Shown here piece by piece: positions 25,988 to 38,429 of a stretch of DNA of 64,000 nucleotides. The stretch is from Luzula sylvatica. Taxonomy: Eukaryota > Streptophyta > Magnoliopsida > Poales > Juncaceae. Under the pieces are notes generated by a model. The model saw only the letters and a list, made by a program, of their open reading frames with translations. It made no database searches and was not told the origin of the DNA. Made by a program: the position numbers and the translations under genes. The first letter of the stretch is position 1; every line of letters starts with the position of its first letter. The stretch spans positions 24,863,554 through 24,927,553 of the forward strand of contig OX326957.1 of assembly GCA_946800325.1 (NCBI GenBank). Direction: 5' to 3'.

Positions 25988-28363
25988 GAAATTTAATTAG
26001 AAATGACCATTGAATAGGAAACCAAAATAATGAGATCTTGTCTCATAATTACGAGATAATTTTATTTTTCTTATCTCGACAAAATATGAATACAGCTAGT
26101 AAAATTTATAACTTCTGCAACTTTTCGTTAAATCTATTATTATTATTATTAATAGACATATATATAATTCATTTCTGAATTATAATCAGCAAAATATTTC
26201 AATAATATAAATGTTATATTAAAAATGTTGTATTATTTTGTATCATGTAATGGTAATAAGAATCAAAGAGAGTGAATATTTCGGTTGCTTATTGTATTAA
26301 AATCTCCAAGCAGGCCAAATGGCATTTTAAACCGAAAACCAAATTTAATTATTCCTTCTTATAATTCACTTAATAAATATCCTACATTAAAAAAAATGTG
26401 GATAAATTTCTACCATATATATTACAGACATGAAACACAAATATCATGAAGTTAACTTGCACATCAAATGAATGGATTCATATGTTATTTTATTATTTGA
26501 ATGTTAATTTATGATCATACAAGTATTTAACATATATGTATAACCTTGGACAAAAGATAACTGTCAATTGATGGCATTAATTGTCAATTAATCTCCTCAA
26601 TAATTTTGTTGGAGTGTAATGAAATTTGATTTTGTCCAATGTTTGGGTTTATAGATACATCGCACACATGATGTTGACAACAAAATAATTCTGACTTTAT
26701 TTTGTGAACCATCAAATTTTATTATGCCAACAATAAATGAAATTGAATCACATAATAATAAACTATTTAAACTAATAGTTTTATTCTAATGATTAATTAT
26801 ATTTTACGTATAGTAGATCAAAATGATCTATTATGCCTTGAATATAGAATTCATAATTCCATATCACACAAATAAAACGATGTCATGACTATTTTTATTT
26901 TTATTTGTAATGAAGAGATAATATTATCAAACTTCACACCATATTCACATTGTTATAGTTATTTATAAATCTGATTCTAAACAAATTTGTCTACTTAAAT
27001 TATTTGAAGTTATACCTCAATATATTTTTCTTTTAGTAGAAAATTTGTCATGTCAATTTTCATAATAACAATTGGATATATATTCTCAATATTAAGAACA
27101 CAAAAATTATACATGATCAAAATAAATATATTATGATCAACATTTAATTTTTATCAATTTGTTAATTTTAATTATTATATTGTTATTCATTTTAGAATAA
27201 CAATATAGACTTGTATAAAATTCTTGATAAGTGGAGATAGAAATGCTTATACCATATATGAACATAAGCTCCATAATCAAACCACAAATTCAAACTAGAG
27301 AGTAAATAAATTACTCAAATTTATAATTTGATTGCTATATTTGCATAACTTGATCTTAATAAAATAAGAGATTCAAGTAGGCTATATTATGAATTAAATT
27401 AGCAAAATCGTTAGTTGGTATGGTCAATAATTTTATCATAAAGTATACTCCTATCTCGGCCAACATAAAACGAGGCTAAGAATTCATTACCTCTCCAAAG
27501 TAGCTCAATTAACAGAAAGGATTATTGAATCATTCTTCTAATGGAGAGTAAGACTTGGAAGTGAGACAAATAAATCAATATAATCCAAATCAATCACACA
27601 CATAAATTTATATGTCGGTCAGATTCATCTGTCTTTAGATTGTTGGTTATACTTCAAAAATTAACCAGATAAATAAATAAAATAATTATTTAAATAATAA
27701 TAATAAATAAATAAATCTAGAACAAGTCTGGTGTAGCCGCATGGTCATGTCACATCTGTCCTAAAGACAGATGACGCCCTCTAGTGCAGGGTATTTCGTT
27801 TCTCCATCTCCAAGGTTCTACACCTCCGATTTGTCTCGGTTCCGATCTAGTAGCACCGTCGTAGATCGGAAAACTTACACCTCGAAAGAGATGAAGTCAC
27901 GTACACCGATTCTTCAACCAAGTTGATCTCATAAAGATGAATAGAGAATATAATCCTATATTATTTAATTCTTGGAGGTCTTTATTTTTCTGGCTAATCA
28001 GAGAATAGTTGGAGTATCAAAAGAAAAAATATTTCTAACAACACCATTATGTTTGTAGTCTCTCTTGAGAATGAGGAACCAAAAACATTAATAATATTCA
28101 TCACGGTAAATAAAACCGATTCTCATTATGACCCCAATTAATCAGGGGTTATCTATTCATGGTCATTGTAACCTCCAATTTAATCATTTTATTTATATTT
28201 CATAGCCCCAATATTTAATTCATACATTTTAATGTACACAAAAAATGTACATTAAAACAATTCATCTAATTGTTTATATTAATTGAAATAAACAATTATA
28301 TTTTATAAAATGATATAACAGTTTTAAAATTTTATTAGTATTATTTTAATAAATAATACAACA
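25988..28363. other. AT-rich gene-free DNA
   Basis: No gene or clear element is seen. AT-rich sequence with scattered small inverted repeats runs to the second copy of the 720-bp direct repeat. The part near 27590-27930 is less AT-rich and may be an old LTR fragment, but nothing identifies it. Confidence 0.35.
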
Positions 28364-29083
28364 GATAGCTAGTAGAGCTGGCAAAATCTGATCCGACCCG
28401 TCCGAATCCGAACCCGATCCGAATCGAAAAATATTGAAAAGTCAACGACCCGAATCCGAATCCGAAACCGAACAGAAAGATCCGAACGCGAAATCGACCC
28501 GAAACCAGTTGACCCGAAACCGAAATCGATCCGAAACCGGATGATCCGAAACCCGAACGATCCGAAACTCGAATGATCCGAAACTTATGATCCGAATAAT
28601 CCGAAACTCACGACCTGAATAATATCCGAAAATTAAAAAGGATCCAATGAAAGACTTTTTTTTGTGGGACCCGCATTTTCCATAATTTCCGCTGCCAATG
28701 ACTAGTAATATCCGGATTAATTAGAAAAAGTATAAGCCTATTTAGTGGAGAATAATTGTTTTTTGTTTCATTTCCACTTGATTCGGCCCTCACTAGGGTC
28801 ATTTGTGGTGGATATTTCATATATTAGTCGAAGACTTGCCAATATTTTGAGGGAGGACATATTTTGTTGAGAGATATTTCTTACTTGTTGGACGCTATTG
28901 ATTCCAAGTAGTGTCTTGACACATTGTGTGCAAATGTTTTGATTGTCGTATTTTTCAAAGAGATTTTAGAAGTAGGGCTTCATTTTTTGTCCCAACGTCT
29001 GTGTTCGGCTCTGCAAAATAGATCAAATTATCTTTGTAGGGTTAGTTTGGTGGGGATGTGGTCCGCGGTAACCATGGGTAATT
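28364..29083 (+). repeat. 720-bp direct repeat, copy 2
   Basis: Second copy of the 24138-24862 block, same orientation, differing by scattered substitutions and short indels within the CCGAAACC-rich part. The similarity stops at ATGGGTAATT in both. A 76-codon frame starting at 28924 spans the copy's end and has no family features. Confidence 0.85.
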
Positions 29084-29243
29084 CGTTTGTTTGGAATATT
29101 GTTTGTTCTCATTGGCACTTCAAAGAGTTTTTTTTCATTTATAAATTCGTTTAAAGCAAGGATGTGAGGATGGGATGAGAGGAGTCGTAGATTCTTGTGT
29201 ATTTCTTATGAGATTAAAATTTTCTACTATAATCCATGATAGG

Positions 29244-29315
29244 GGGTTCGAGTCACATTGGCACCAATGGATGGAGGACCACCGAGCCTTCTCCATTTAC
29301 TCGTTTTTTTTTTTT
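29244..29315 (+). mobile_element. 5'-truncated SINE with 16-bp target duplication
   Basis: The 16-bp sequence TATAATCCATGATAGG occurs at 29228-29243 and again at 29316-29331. Between them are 72 bases starting with a perfect tRNA-type B box (GGTTCGAGTC), continuing to CCTTCTCCATTTACTCG and ending in a T run. This is the signature of a retroposed SINE cut at the B box. The 3' block CTTCTCCATTTA also occurs in the longer copy at 3510-3640. Confidence 0.85.
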
Positions 29316-29660
29316 TATAATCCATGATAGGTTTCAAGGGTTAAGATTGTCAATTCGTGTAATAAGTTTTGTTTTTCATTGTTGTTCGTTGGACCATACA
29401 TGTTTGTGAGGATGAATTTGAAATCATTTGTTGAAGAGAGAGTAGTTCACGGTTTGTGTGTTTTTTAGATGAAAATCATTGGACCAAGCCGCAAGAATTC
29501 CGTCTCTTGAATTTGTTGCGTTTTTTGTTCGGATATTATTTATGTTAGGGAAATAACTAATGTAATGTCAAAGAAATTGGTATCATTTTTTTTGTTTCTG
29601 GAAAGCAAAAAATGTACATTTAGCATTTCGATTCGTGTCTTTTACAAGCTCACGCTCATC

Positions 29661-30133
29661 TAGGGATGGACATTCGGTTGAACCGAACCGAACCGATTAA
29701 GACTCAACCGAATTAAACCGAACCGAACCGAATAAAACTAAAACCGATTTAAAACCGAACTGATTAAACCAAATTTCTTATTCGGTTTGTTCGGTTGAAC
29801 CGAATAAGAAGCTTTATAATTATACAATTCAAATTCGATTTAGCAAAAAATATATAAAAACAAATCATATAAAATATAATTTTATTATTTATAATTTTAA
29901 AGTATAAAATATTAATTTTACAAAATAAACATAATAAAAACATGAAAAATAATACTAATTCGGTCGCTTCGGTTTAATCGGTTTTAGAAATATCAAAACC
30001 GAATCGAACCGAATAAACCGAATAATATCAATTTTTGAACCGAACCGAATCGAATAAACTGAAAAACCGAACCGATTAAACCGATTTCGATCGGTTCGGT
30101 TCCCAAATAAACCGAACCATTTGCCCACCCCTA
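29661..30133. mobile_element. hAT-type element with AACCGAACCG arms, 473 bp
   Basis: A perfect 8-bp duplication CGCTCATC flanks it (29653-29660 and 30134-30141). The ends TAGGGATGGACATTCGG and CCATTTGCCCACCCCTA form an imperfect inverted repeat of the Ac-like YAGGG type. Subterminal parts are dense in AACCGAACCG in both orientations around an AT-rich core. There is no coding capacity. Confidence 0.88.
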
Positions 30134-30141
30134 CGCTCATC

Positions 30142-30659
30142 TAACTCGCCGACACCACGAACATTCAAAATTAAATATAAAGTTAATTAAAGAGTCGTAG
30201 ATTCATAAAATAACAGTAAAATAGTTGCTAAAAATTCCTTTGGAGACCCTAATGGTCCTAGTTTGTGGTTACTTAAGTGGTCCATTTGACCCAACACAAT
30301 ACAAGTTTTGACAACTACTCTATTACAATAATTGCATAACCAATACCTATAATATATCTGTGGAAAATTACAATTCCCGTGTTTTAATTCATCGATACAC
30401 TTTAGAGATATCTTTTTATTTCGAAAGAAACAATTCATATCTTGATGACTCACACATCAATTCCCGTCTTTCAGACAATACATAATAATGATCATTTTGG
30501 TCGTTTTGTTACAAACAGCGAAACATAAAATCTAAGTATCATGTTACGCACGTAAAATAATCAATGAGCACCTCAAGTATAAAAAACTAGAATCCTACTT
30601 GTTACGAGTCCATCTATAGACTATAATGATTAAATCATGTCATGATCTCACAATTTTGG
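30142..30659. other. Intergenic DNA, nothing recognised
   Basis: An 88-codon minus-strand frame (30187-30453) has no recognisable features. Otherwise unremarkable. Confidence 0.35.
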
Positions 30660-30985
30660 TCATGTCCAATACGTATAACATAATACATAAAATCAACCAA
30701 ATAATATAAGTATCTTAAATTTATTTTACAAATATCCTAGAACTAATTCGGAAATATTCTAAAAATATCGTATATAATTTATTTAAAAATATTATTAACC
30801 AAAATATACAATTGCCGAAATATTCTAAATGAAGTATCTGATCATATCCTATCGTATCCCCGTCGTATTCGGAAAAAAAATTATAATATTCGAATAAACC
30901 ACGTGGCGTATCCAAATCGTATCCATAATTTGTATCAGATACGCGTGAATACTTCTGTATTTTTGAAATACTCACGTATAATAAT
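30660..30985 (+). mobile_element. Left-truncated copy of the CTATGTTGC-type element
   Basis: It aligns with 35800-36160: shared blocks include ATCAACCAAATAAT, TATATAATTTATT, AAGTATTCTAAATG-like words, CCGTCGTAT and GATACGCGT near the right end. The left terminal part present at 35652 is missing. Confidence 0.6.
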
Positions 30986-31009
30986 AAATAAATAGTGCAT
31001 AGAGTGCAT

Positions 31010-31437
31010 AGGGTATGGCCTGTGGGATGTGATATTGACCTAGGACTGGGCCGATGGCCTTTGGTAATGGACCGAAGAATGTGTGAATTTATTTAATATT
31101 TGCCACAGAGTGGTATTGTGTGCTTTTGAAACAACAAAATCAGAGAATAAAACAAAAGAGTACAGATTTCGTACTAAATTGCAAATTGGCCTACTTTTTC
31201 TCTCTCCATTGGTTTTGTTTTTATTTTATTTAAGTTATCGGCTTCCCAAAATATCTTTGGGTCTGCTTGATATGATATATGAAAAACGACTTTAAACTAT
31301 ATACATTTTTGCATCTTACTATTCGTTAGTAGGTTTTCATAATATAATAACTCGAGAAGAAATAAAACTTTTAAATATTAATTATAGAACGATTAACTTA
31401 TTCTGAACTCCTAAATTACTGCTCATTATATATATAT

Positions 31438-31439
<2 letters not shown>
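31010..31439. other. Intergenic DNA, nothing recognised
   Basis: A 70-codon frame at 31083-31295 has no family features. Confidence 0.35.
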
Positions 31440-31473
<34 letters not shown>

Positions 31474-31475
<2 letters not shown>

Positions 31476-32004
31476 ATATGATCAATGATCAACACTCTTG
31501 TTTGGCCAACGTCGGCTAACAACACTTATTTCACTAAATATAAATATTAAAATCGAATTTTAACCGTATAGATATGATTTATATTATTTGAGAATGTTGT
31601 AGATTTAATTTCATGAAAAATAAAAACTTTTATCATACTTATCATAATACTTTAAAAAATTGAACGGTAAAAAATAGTTACAACATGAATCATCATTAAA
31701 TAAATTTTGAAATTCGATTTTTTTGGTTTGGATGTATTGTAAATCATATAGATAGGCTCAAGATGAATTTTTACAAAGTTTCGAGTTTTCCTTCATGGAA
31801 ATCTATGAATTTATCGAAATAGACGGTTGTGGGAATATGTTATCGGTTTTGTTAGATACAAAAATCTAAATTGTATAAAATTTATTATACATCATATCTA
31901 AATGATATAAAATATATCTATACGGTTAAGATTCGATTATAATATTTAGATTTAGTGTAATAAGTATCGTTGGCCAAACAAGAGTGCTGCTCATTGATCC
32001 TATC

Positions 32005-32006
<2 letters not shown>
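31474..32006. mobile_element. Long foldback element bordered by (AT)n on both sides, 533 bp
   Basis: The left arm GGATATGATCAATGATCAACACTC, then CTTGTTTGGCCAACG, is mirrored by CGTTGGCCAAACAAGAGTG and a right end reading TCATTGATCCTATCCC. Deeper parts of the arms also pair (AACCGTATAGATATGA against ATATCTATACGGTT), so each arm is more than 100 bases. (AT)n tracts at about 31440-31473 and 32007-32041 flank it. Confidence 0.85.
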
Positions 32007-32042
<36 letters not shown>

Positions 32043-32045
<3 letters not shown>

Positions 32046-32270
32046 TGATATTAAAATATTCAAGTGAGCTTTGAAGTCATCGTACTCAAGATTTTTTAAT
32101 CATTAAATTTGTATTAAAATTATTGTTTTCAATTAAAATTTTAGATTTTCTCACTCGAGAGTGTGTCTAGTTTAAGTATTCATGACAAAACATTAAGCTT
32201 GATGCAAATTTAATAATTATAAAGTCTTGAACACGACAATCTCAATACTCATTTGAGTAATTTAGCATCT
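32043..32270. mobile_element. Foldback element next to (AT)n
   Basis: GAGTGATATTAAAATATTCAAGTGAG on the left is loosely mirrored by CTCATTTGAGTAATTTAGCATCTCTC on the right. The interior arms share ATTAAATTTGTATTAA and TGCAAATTTAATAATT. It abuts the (AT)n tract ending at 32041. It is more diverged than its neighbour. Confidence 0.55.
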
Positions 32271-32826
32271 CTCTCTTACTCTCTCATTTGAGTAATTTAG
32301 CATATATGAAAATCCCAGCAGCACACAGCAAAAAAGATCACGCCAAACTTTCAAAGATCACCATCAATCCCATCATTGAGATTCCAATTAAAGCACAAAT
32401 TTGATTATTCTTAATGCAATGTGATTACACCAATAATTGTAAAATAATGTCTAAATTAACAAATCATCTTATTAAAAACTGAAAGCAAAATATCTTGCTT
32501 TGATCTCCCATACTAATTAAGTGCATGGTATGGTAGAGATATATACCGCATACGTGAGATTGTTATAGTGCCTTGCAGAATATTTGCTTTAAGGCAACTA
32601 AAAGGAAGACAGCTTGCTCTAACCTTAAATTAGTAGTAGAAGTCGAGACTAGTGGTACAACAAAGTTCAGATTACCCAAAAAAAAATACCCACCAACTTA
32701 AAATAAAATATATATATTTTTTTTTTTTCATGACGTTTCTTAATTTTTTCAGTGTTTTTATTGGGTAATTTAGAAATATTTTGACGATGTGCTCATACAT
32801 CAGAGAGCATGCATGTATTTTTAAGC

Positions 32827-32949
32827 CAGTGGCGAATATTATCCCGTATTAATGGGAGGGATAATCTAGGAGAAATTATTCAAATTTTTTTTTGAAATAT
32901 ACATAGTTATATTTTTTAATGCAATACAATAACATACATACATACATAC

Positions 32950-32980
<31 letters not shown>

Positions 32981-33098
32981 GTGTGGTGTGTGTGTGTGCG
33001 CGCGCGCGTGCGTGCGTGCGTGCGTGCGTGCGTGTGTTGTGGGGGATGTGGGGGGGGGGGGGGGGGGGGGGGGGGGTTGTGTAAGAGATCCGCCACTG
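32827..33098. mobile_element. hAT-like element CAGTGGCG...CGCCACTG enclosing microsatellites
   Basis: The ends CAGTGGCGAATATT and AGATCCGCCACTG are inverted repeats. Flanks ATTTTTAA-like on both sides suggest, but do not prove, a target duplication. Inside lie (CATA)n, (TG)n, (CGTG)n and a G run of about 27 bases (33050-33076). Confidence 0.5.
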
Positions 33099-33099
33099 A

Positions 33100-34920
33100 T
33101 TTTTTTAAACGTACAAGTTAATATCCAAATTTAATTAAGCAAAAACAATATTATAAATTATTTAACATTACATGGTATTTTTTAAACGTACAAGTTAATT
33201 AAAAACTATATTATTTTATATATTCTTATTAGTTTAAGAAATATTTTATGTTTTGATAAATAACGTATTGTTTTTTATTTCTATCAATTTTTCAAAATTT
33301 TAATATTAAAGTTGTTTAAACAAAAACACAATATAACCGATTTAGTATTATACATGATTATTCAAATTATAATTTTTAAAAATATTAATAATAATACTTA
33401 AAAGATAATTATGTAAATATATTTTATTTTGCATGGTATTTTTTTACATAATATATAAAAAAAATTCAAATTAGGGAAAAGTTATGAGAGAGCTATGCTA
33501 ATATGCATATCTAAATAAGAATAAAATTCAAGAGGATATATTTGACAGGTTTATAAAATTAAATTTCTACAATACTATGAATATTCAGGGGAATTCTTAA
33601 AAAAAAAATCCTCACTTTTTAGATTTTCATTCAAAAAACCTTAAATGATAAATTGAATTTTTTTACCCCTATGGAGTTAACCTTAACTTTTTCCATCAAA
33701 GTATTTTTTCAAATAACAAAAAAATATATTTTACATTCTTAATACGATAAATAAATAAATACTAAAATATAAATACAATCATAAAACACAATAATAAAAA
33801 TATATTATTTTACGTAAAATAAAATTGTAATTACATACAAAGTAATCGAATTTTTTATGTGTAATATAATATCATAAAATAAACTAATGCATTACGAAAT
33901 ATACATAAAATAGTGTTAACATAATAACACAAAATATTATGTCAAGCAATATTAAATTATATTTGTTATTGAATAAAAATAAATATGAAAATAATTGAAT
34001 GAGGAGTATTTTGGTAAAAAAAAAATTATAATCGGATTGAAAAAAGTAGTGTTTAACTCCATAAGAGTAAAACATAATTCAATTATCCTTCTAGGTGATT
34101 TTTGAAAGAATTCAAAAGTCAAGAGTTTTTTCATAATTTTCTGAAACGTTAGGAAGTTTTCGGCAATTTCCCTAATATCTAATACATATTTCTGATATTA
34201 TATACAAATTTATTTGTACTTTTATTTATAGACTCGTTATCTTTTATTTGTTTTCACGTTTGATTATGTAACTTAATACGAAATTCTAAGCAATTGAACA
34301 AAATTGGTTTCCGTGAACCTAATGAATTATATTATTCTACGTTATTAATATAATATGGCGTGACATTTTAAAAATAATTGAAAGATAATATTGCATAAAA
34401 GATAATATAAAGTTGGATGCAAAAATAATGATGCGGATAAATTTCTTTTTTCTTAAATACTGTTTCGAAGGAAGGAAATGCACAGTGAAAAAAGTCAAAA
34501 GAAAAATTCATAGACTTCACAAAAATCAAATATTAGGCACAACCAAATATACATAGGAACTTCAAAGATTGAATTCAGGAAAAACAGGATTTAATTTCCA
34601 CCGTTGATCTAGCTAAGCTGTACATGCCTTCAAAGATTGAATTCAGAGAAAATAACAGAAAAGAAATGATTAGTACAATACTTAGTGGTGAAGGTATATT
34701 TTTGTCATTAAAGTATATAATTCATAGTACTAGTTCGGCATGCATATGCTTGCTAGAGATATTTAACAGGGTTCGTCAATTCTGGTCAAAGCCAAAATGA
34801 AAATAAAGTAACAGCCTGTAAACCACTTCCCAATTTTTTAGTCTTTTCCACAGATAAGTTATTGAGCTCCCATATTAAGCAAACTATGTCATGATGGTAA
34901 GTAAGGTGCAAATTTATAGA
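33100..34920. other. AT-rich gene-free DNA
   Basis: No gene is recognised. AAACGTACAAGTTAAT occurs twice, near 33108 and 33185. The remainder is AT-rich without visible structure. Confidence 0.35.
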
Positions 34921-34929
34921 ATTGAAGCC

Positions 34930-36485
34930 CAATGATTTGGAGTTCGGGATTTGACTCGTAGCTCGTGATAGCGACTTGACTCGGTTTTAACTAGATAACA
35001 ACTCGCTCAATATTGAAGTTAATTGAGCTGAGCCGAGCTATCTCGAAAATATGTCGAGCCGAGTTTGAGTTGGATCCATCTCGTTTAGAGTAAACTTGAA
35101 AACTATACATATAATATATTGTATCAACAAGTTAATACATACCTCTCGTCTGAGTCTAATGATAAATCATATGCATCAATAATTGCTTAATTCCCTTCTC
35201 TCGAGCCGAGTTTGTAAATATATAAGATTCTACCCGATTTTACATCTTGAATCGAGATTTTACCAGTATTCTACCAAATTAAGATTTTATATCCGAATCG
35301 ACTCATTTTGTCAAGTTGGATTCGAAAACCGTAAAATTCTACGACTTGAATCGGAATTTTGACAATTATGGTTGATATTTTTTTTTAGAAAAACTCTACA
35401 ATTGACTAACGAAACTCGTTGCAACTTTCTTATTTTCATTAGGTTTTTCATTGCAATTAAGCAACACGGCGGGTCCTAGAATGGTGAATCGCAACCGTAA
35501 CGTGAGGGAGTGTCTTCCGTTTGGGAGTAGCTCATGCGGCTCGAATAAAAAATATCAACAATTCCAAAACTACTGTAATAACATTAATTATTGTTGTTTA
35601 CATAATATCAATAAATACTTATTGTTCCTCGTTCCGATCATGATTTGTGATCTATGTTGCACGGATATGGATACGGGTATTGTATCCGATACGATACGAG
35701 TACGGCGATACGGTAATTTTCAAAAAATTATGAATACGGATATGACTATATATTTATATTATATATAATTAATAAATAAGTATTAAATTAATATATTTTT
35801 AAATTAAATATCATAACAATAAATAATATCAACCAAATAATACAAATATCATAAAAGTATCATAAACTTATTCTAGAAATATTTCAGAACTAATCTAGAA
35901 GTATCCTAGAAATATCCTATATAATTTATTAAAAATATTATGGCCAAAATATATAATGGACTGAAGTATTCTAAATGGTGTATCCCAGCCGTATTCCCTA
36001 CCGTATCCTGTCATATCCCTGTCGTATCCGGAAAAGAAAAAAAATTAAAATATTCGCATATGCCACGTGACGTATCCAATATGTATCCGAGTCGTATCAC
36101 ATCCATGTTCGTATCGGATACGCGTATCCTCATAATACTTCTGCATTTTTGAAGTATCAGCGTAACATAGCTTGTGATATTATGTTTTGATAATTGGATA
36201 ACTTCGATTTATATGATTTTGTATTATTAACATATTATATGCTGAATTTTTTGTATTGAAAATGATGTATGTTGTCGGCAAATATTTAATTTTTTGTAGT
36301 TAATTAAATTGTTTTGACAAACGAGCTGAGTTGAGCTGGCTCGATTTAGATTGAGCCGAGTTTGAAATTGAGTTTTCAACTTGAACTTTTAATGCTAAAC
36401 GAGTTGAACCAGTTCGAGTTGAGTTTCGAACCGAGCTTGAGCTTGATATAACTTGTTCAAACTCGGCTCGGTTGCAGGCCAGACG
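34930..36485. mobile_element. Degraded element with CGAGCCGAG/CTCGGCTCG arms
   Basis: Sequence rich in GAGCTGAGCCGAG, CGAGCCGAGTTTGA and their complements occurs at about 34930-35220 and again, inverted, at about 36320-36480, with AT-rich DNA and another element (35652-36170) between. This fits a low-complexity foldback element that later received an insertion. Precise ends were not found. Confidence 0.45.
35652..36170. mobile_element. Foldback element CTATGTTGC...GTAACATAG, 519 bp
   Basis: The ends CTATGTTGCACGGATATGG and AGTATCAGCGTAACATAG are inverted repeats. TTTGTGAT (35644-35651) and CTTGTGAT (36171-36178) form an 8-bp duplication with one mismatch. Subterminal parts are dense in GTATCCGATACG words. 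Related copies are at 22475-22587 and 30660-30985. Confidence 0.75.
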
Positions 36486-36753
36486 GTAAGTAGCGCATTT
36501 ACTAATGAATTATTTATAAAGTATTCATTTAATAAATATTTATAATTTATAATTTATAATTAAATTTAAAACATATTTTGCTTATTTGTTTACAAGTAAA
36601 TTATGTTTCATTTATTATCAGAAAATATGGGGAAATAGCCAAATGGGGCTTGTTATCAGTACCTTTATTTTTATCATATTCAAATCTCAACCGTCCAATT
36701 AATCTTTCTCATTGCATGGCATCTCACAGCTAGGGTTAGGTTCTCATGCACTC

Positions 36754-36760
36754 TATAAAT
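36754..36760 (+). promoter_or_regulatory. TATA box of the small protein gene
   Basis: TATAAAT lies 90 bases before the ATG at 36850, within CACTCTATAAATCCAC, a typical plant core promoter setting. Confidence 0.6.
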
Positions 36761-36849
36761 CCACAACCCTTTCTTTCACCTCCAAAAATAAAAACTACAT
36801 ACACAGGAAAACGAAACAAATATAGTGCATTCTTGATCAAAAAAACTAA

Positions 36850-37068
36850 ATGGGCAAGTCAAGTTCAAAGTCTTTCTTTTCCCTTTGTTTCAGTTTTTTA
36901 AAGAAATCTCGCTATTACGAAGACGAGTTGTATGATTTCTCGCCAAGGTACGTTCGAAAGATCCGACCAAGTGACGAGGATCGAGGCTACTATGTTGGAG
37001 AACCAGATGTGGATCGCAAGGCCTCAGATTTCATTACACGGTTCCACGAGTCGAGGCAAATGAGCTAG
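36850..37068 (+). CDS. Small plant protein of unknown function, 72 aa
   Basis: A single-exon frame begins ATGGGCAAGTC, preceded by a TATA box and an A-rich leader. The protein has a basic, Ser-rich N-terminus with a hydrophobic patch, a central PSDEDRGYYVGEPDVD block and the C-terminal DRKASDFITRFHESR. Plants encode families of 70-100 aa proteins that end in a similar 'D.KA..FI..FH..R' motif, related in look to the DUF761 tail. The function of such proteins is not established. The well-placed promoter and conserved-looking tail make this a real gene rather than a chance frame. An N-terminal Gly after Met (MGKSSS) could allow N-myristoylation; this is inference. Confidence 0.72.
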   Translation: MGKSSSKSFFSLCFSFLKKSRYYEDELYDFSPRYVRKIRPSDEDRGYYVGEPDVDRKASDFITRFHESRQMS

Positions 37069-38429
37069 AATTCATGTCGCGACCTCTGATGGTCTAAGAT
37101 TTTATATATATGGTATTATTGATGTACTTATTTTTCATGCTTTGTTCTTTCGATCGTTGCTTCATTTGTGCGCTGCTAGAGCTTTTAGGAGAAATAAAAT
37201 GGTTTCGAATGATTTGAGATTTAAATTGTACTTAAATAAAATGTATGAGATCAAATTGTAGTTAATTTTCCATTTTTTATTATGAAGGTCAAATGATTAA
37301 TTGGTTTCCAGATATACTAGAGGTTCTAAGTGATCTAATAAACATGAAATTTTCTACTTCAAAAAAAGGTGAAATTTTGTGTAGTATTTCATGCCTTGTG
37401 TCTTTGGGGAGCTTGTTGTCCATTTGATATCTTAATTTGGAGAGAATTTTGAATTTTCACAGCATTCTTTTGCAGTTCTTGAACCAATCAATTCAAGTTA
37501 ATTGGATTGGAATAATCTCATTTCATTGGCATGATACTATATCATGTTTCTTCATAGGATAGCTTGATTAAGTAATATGATATTATTTCATGTTTGTGTT
37601 CAGTTGATGACATGATTTGCTTAAATGCCTCCACTTTTCTCAAATAATCTCATGTACTCTAGTAAACTACAATTGCTATTGGCATGTTATTATTTCATGC
37701 TAAATGACTCTAAAACTTGCCTACAATTGACATTCCTCCGCCTTCTAGAGGCAAAGCGCAGTTGGAAAGACTCGAAGACGGACTCGTGCTTAGATACCCA
37801 ACTCGCTGATACCGGCAAGGCCTTCTCCAACCTCGACGAAGAATTCTTTGCAGTAGTGCAAGTGGTTACAATACAAGATTCATTCTTTGTTGATTTTATA
37901 GCTATAGTTAGGTGTAACTTCGATTTGATTTCAGTTTCTAGATAGTGCACATACATTTCTATGAATTGATATATCTCAATTGACAACTTGAATTGGTGAA
38001 AAGATTTCAATTTCATATATATCATCCATTTACATTTCCACGAGTCGAATAGCGATCAATAGTTTCGAATGATCTCCTATGTATACTAGTCTATTGGAAT
38101 GGATTCATGTGCATTCATAAAATACATTTACTTAGTGTATAAGAAACAGAATGGATTCATGTGCATTCATAAAATACATTTACTTGGTGTATAAGAAACA
38201 CTACTGATTCTTCAAGAGCTTTTCTACACAAAGCTTGCTTTGTATCTCTTTTTGTCACATACTTTTCCAGCCATTTCTATGGTTTATTTGGCCTCTTTTC
38301 TCATTCCACTTTTCTAATGATCTTCCAAGAAACTGCGAAAAAACAAAATTAAATTAAAAGAATTGTTAGACATAGATCAAAAAATGAACACAAAATGAAA
38401 ATTCATATATTATTACTCATCATCGAGTC
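37069..38429. other. Intergenic DNA between small protein and FTSHI3-like genes
   Basis: A 106-codon plus frame (37625-37945) and a 111-codon minus frame (37690-38025) overlap in a less AT-rich patch (about 37730-37860). Neither shows a known domain, and no splice model was found. GAATGGATTCATGTGCATTCATAAAATAC occurs twice in tandem, near 38096 and 38151. Confidence 0.4.

Noticed and set aside
24138..29083. An LTR retrotransposon bounded by the 720-bp repeats
   Set aside because: No TG..CA ends, primer-binding site, polypurine tract, target duplication or gag/pol code between the copies.
37625..38025. A gene coding for about 106-111 aa on either strand
   Set aside because: Neither frame has a known domain, a promoter or a splice partner; they overlap each other in antisense.
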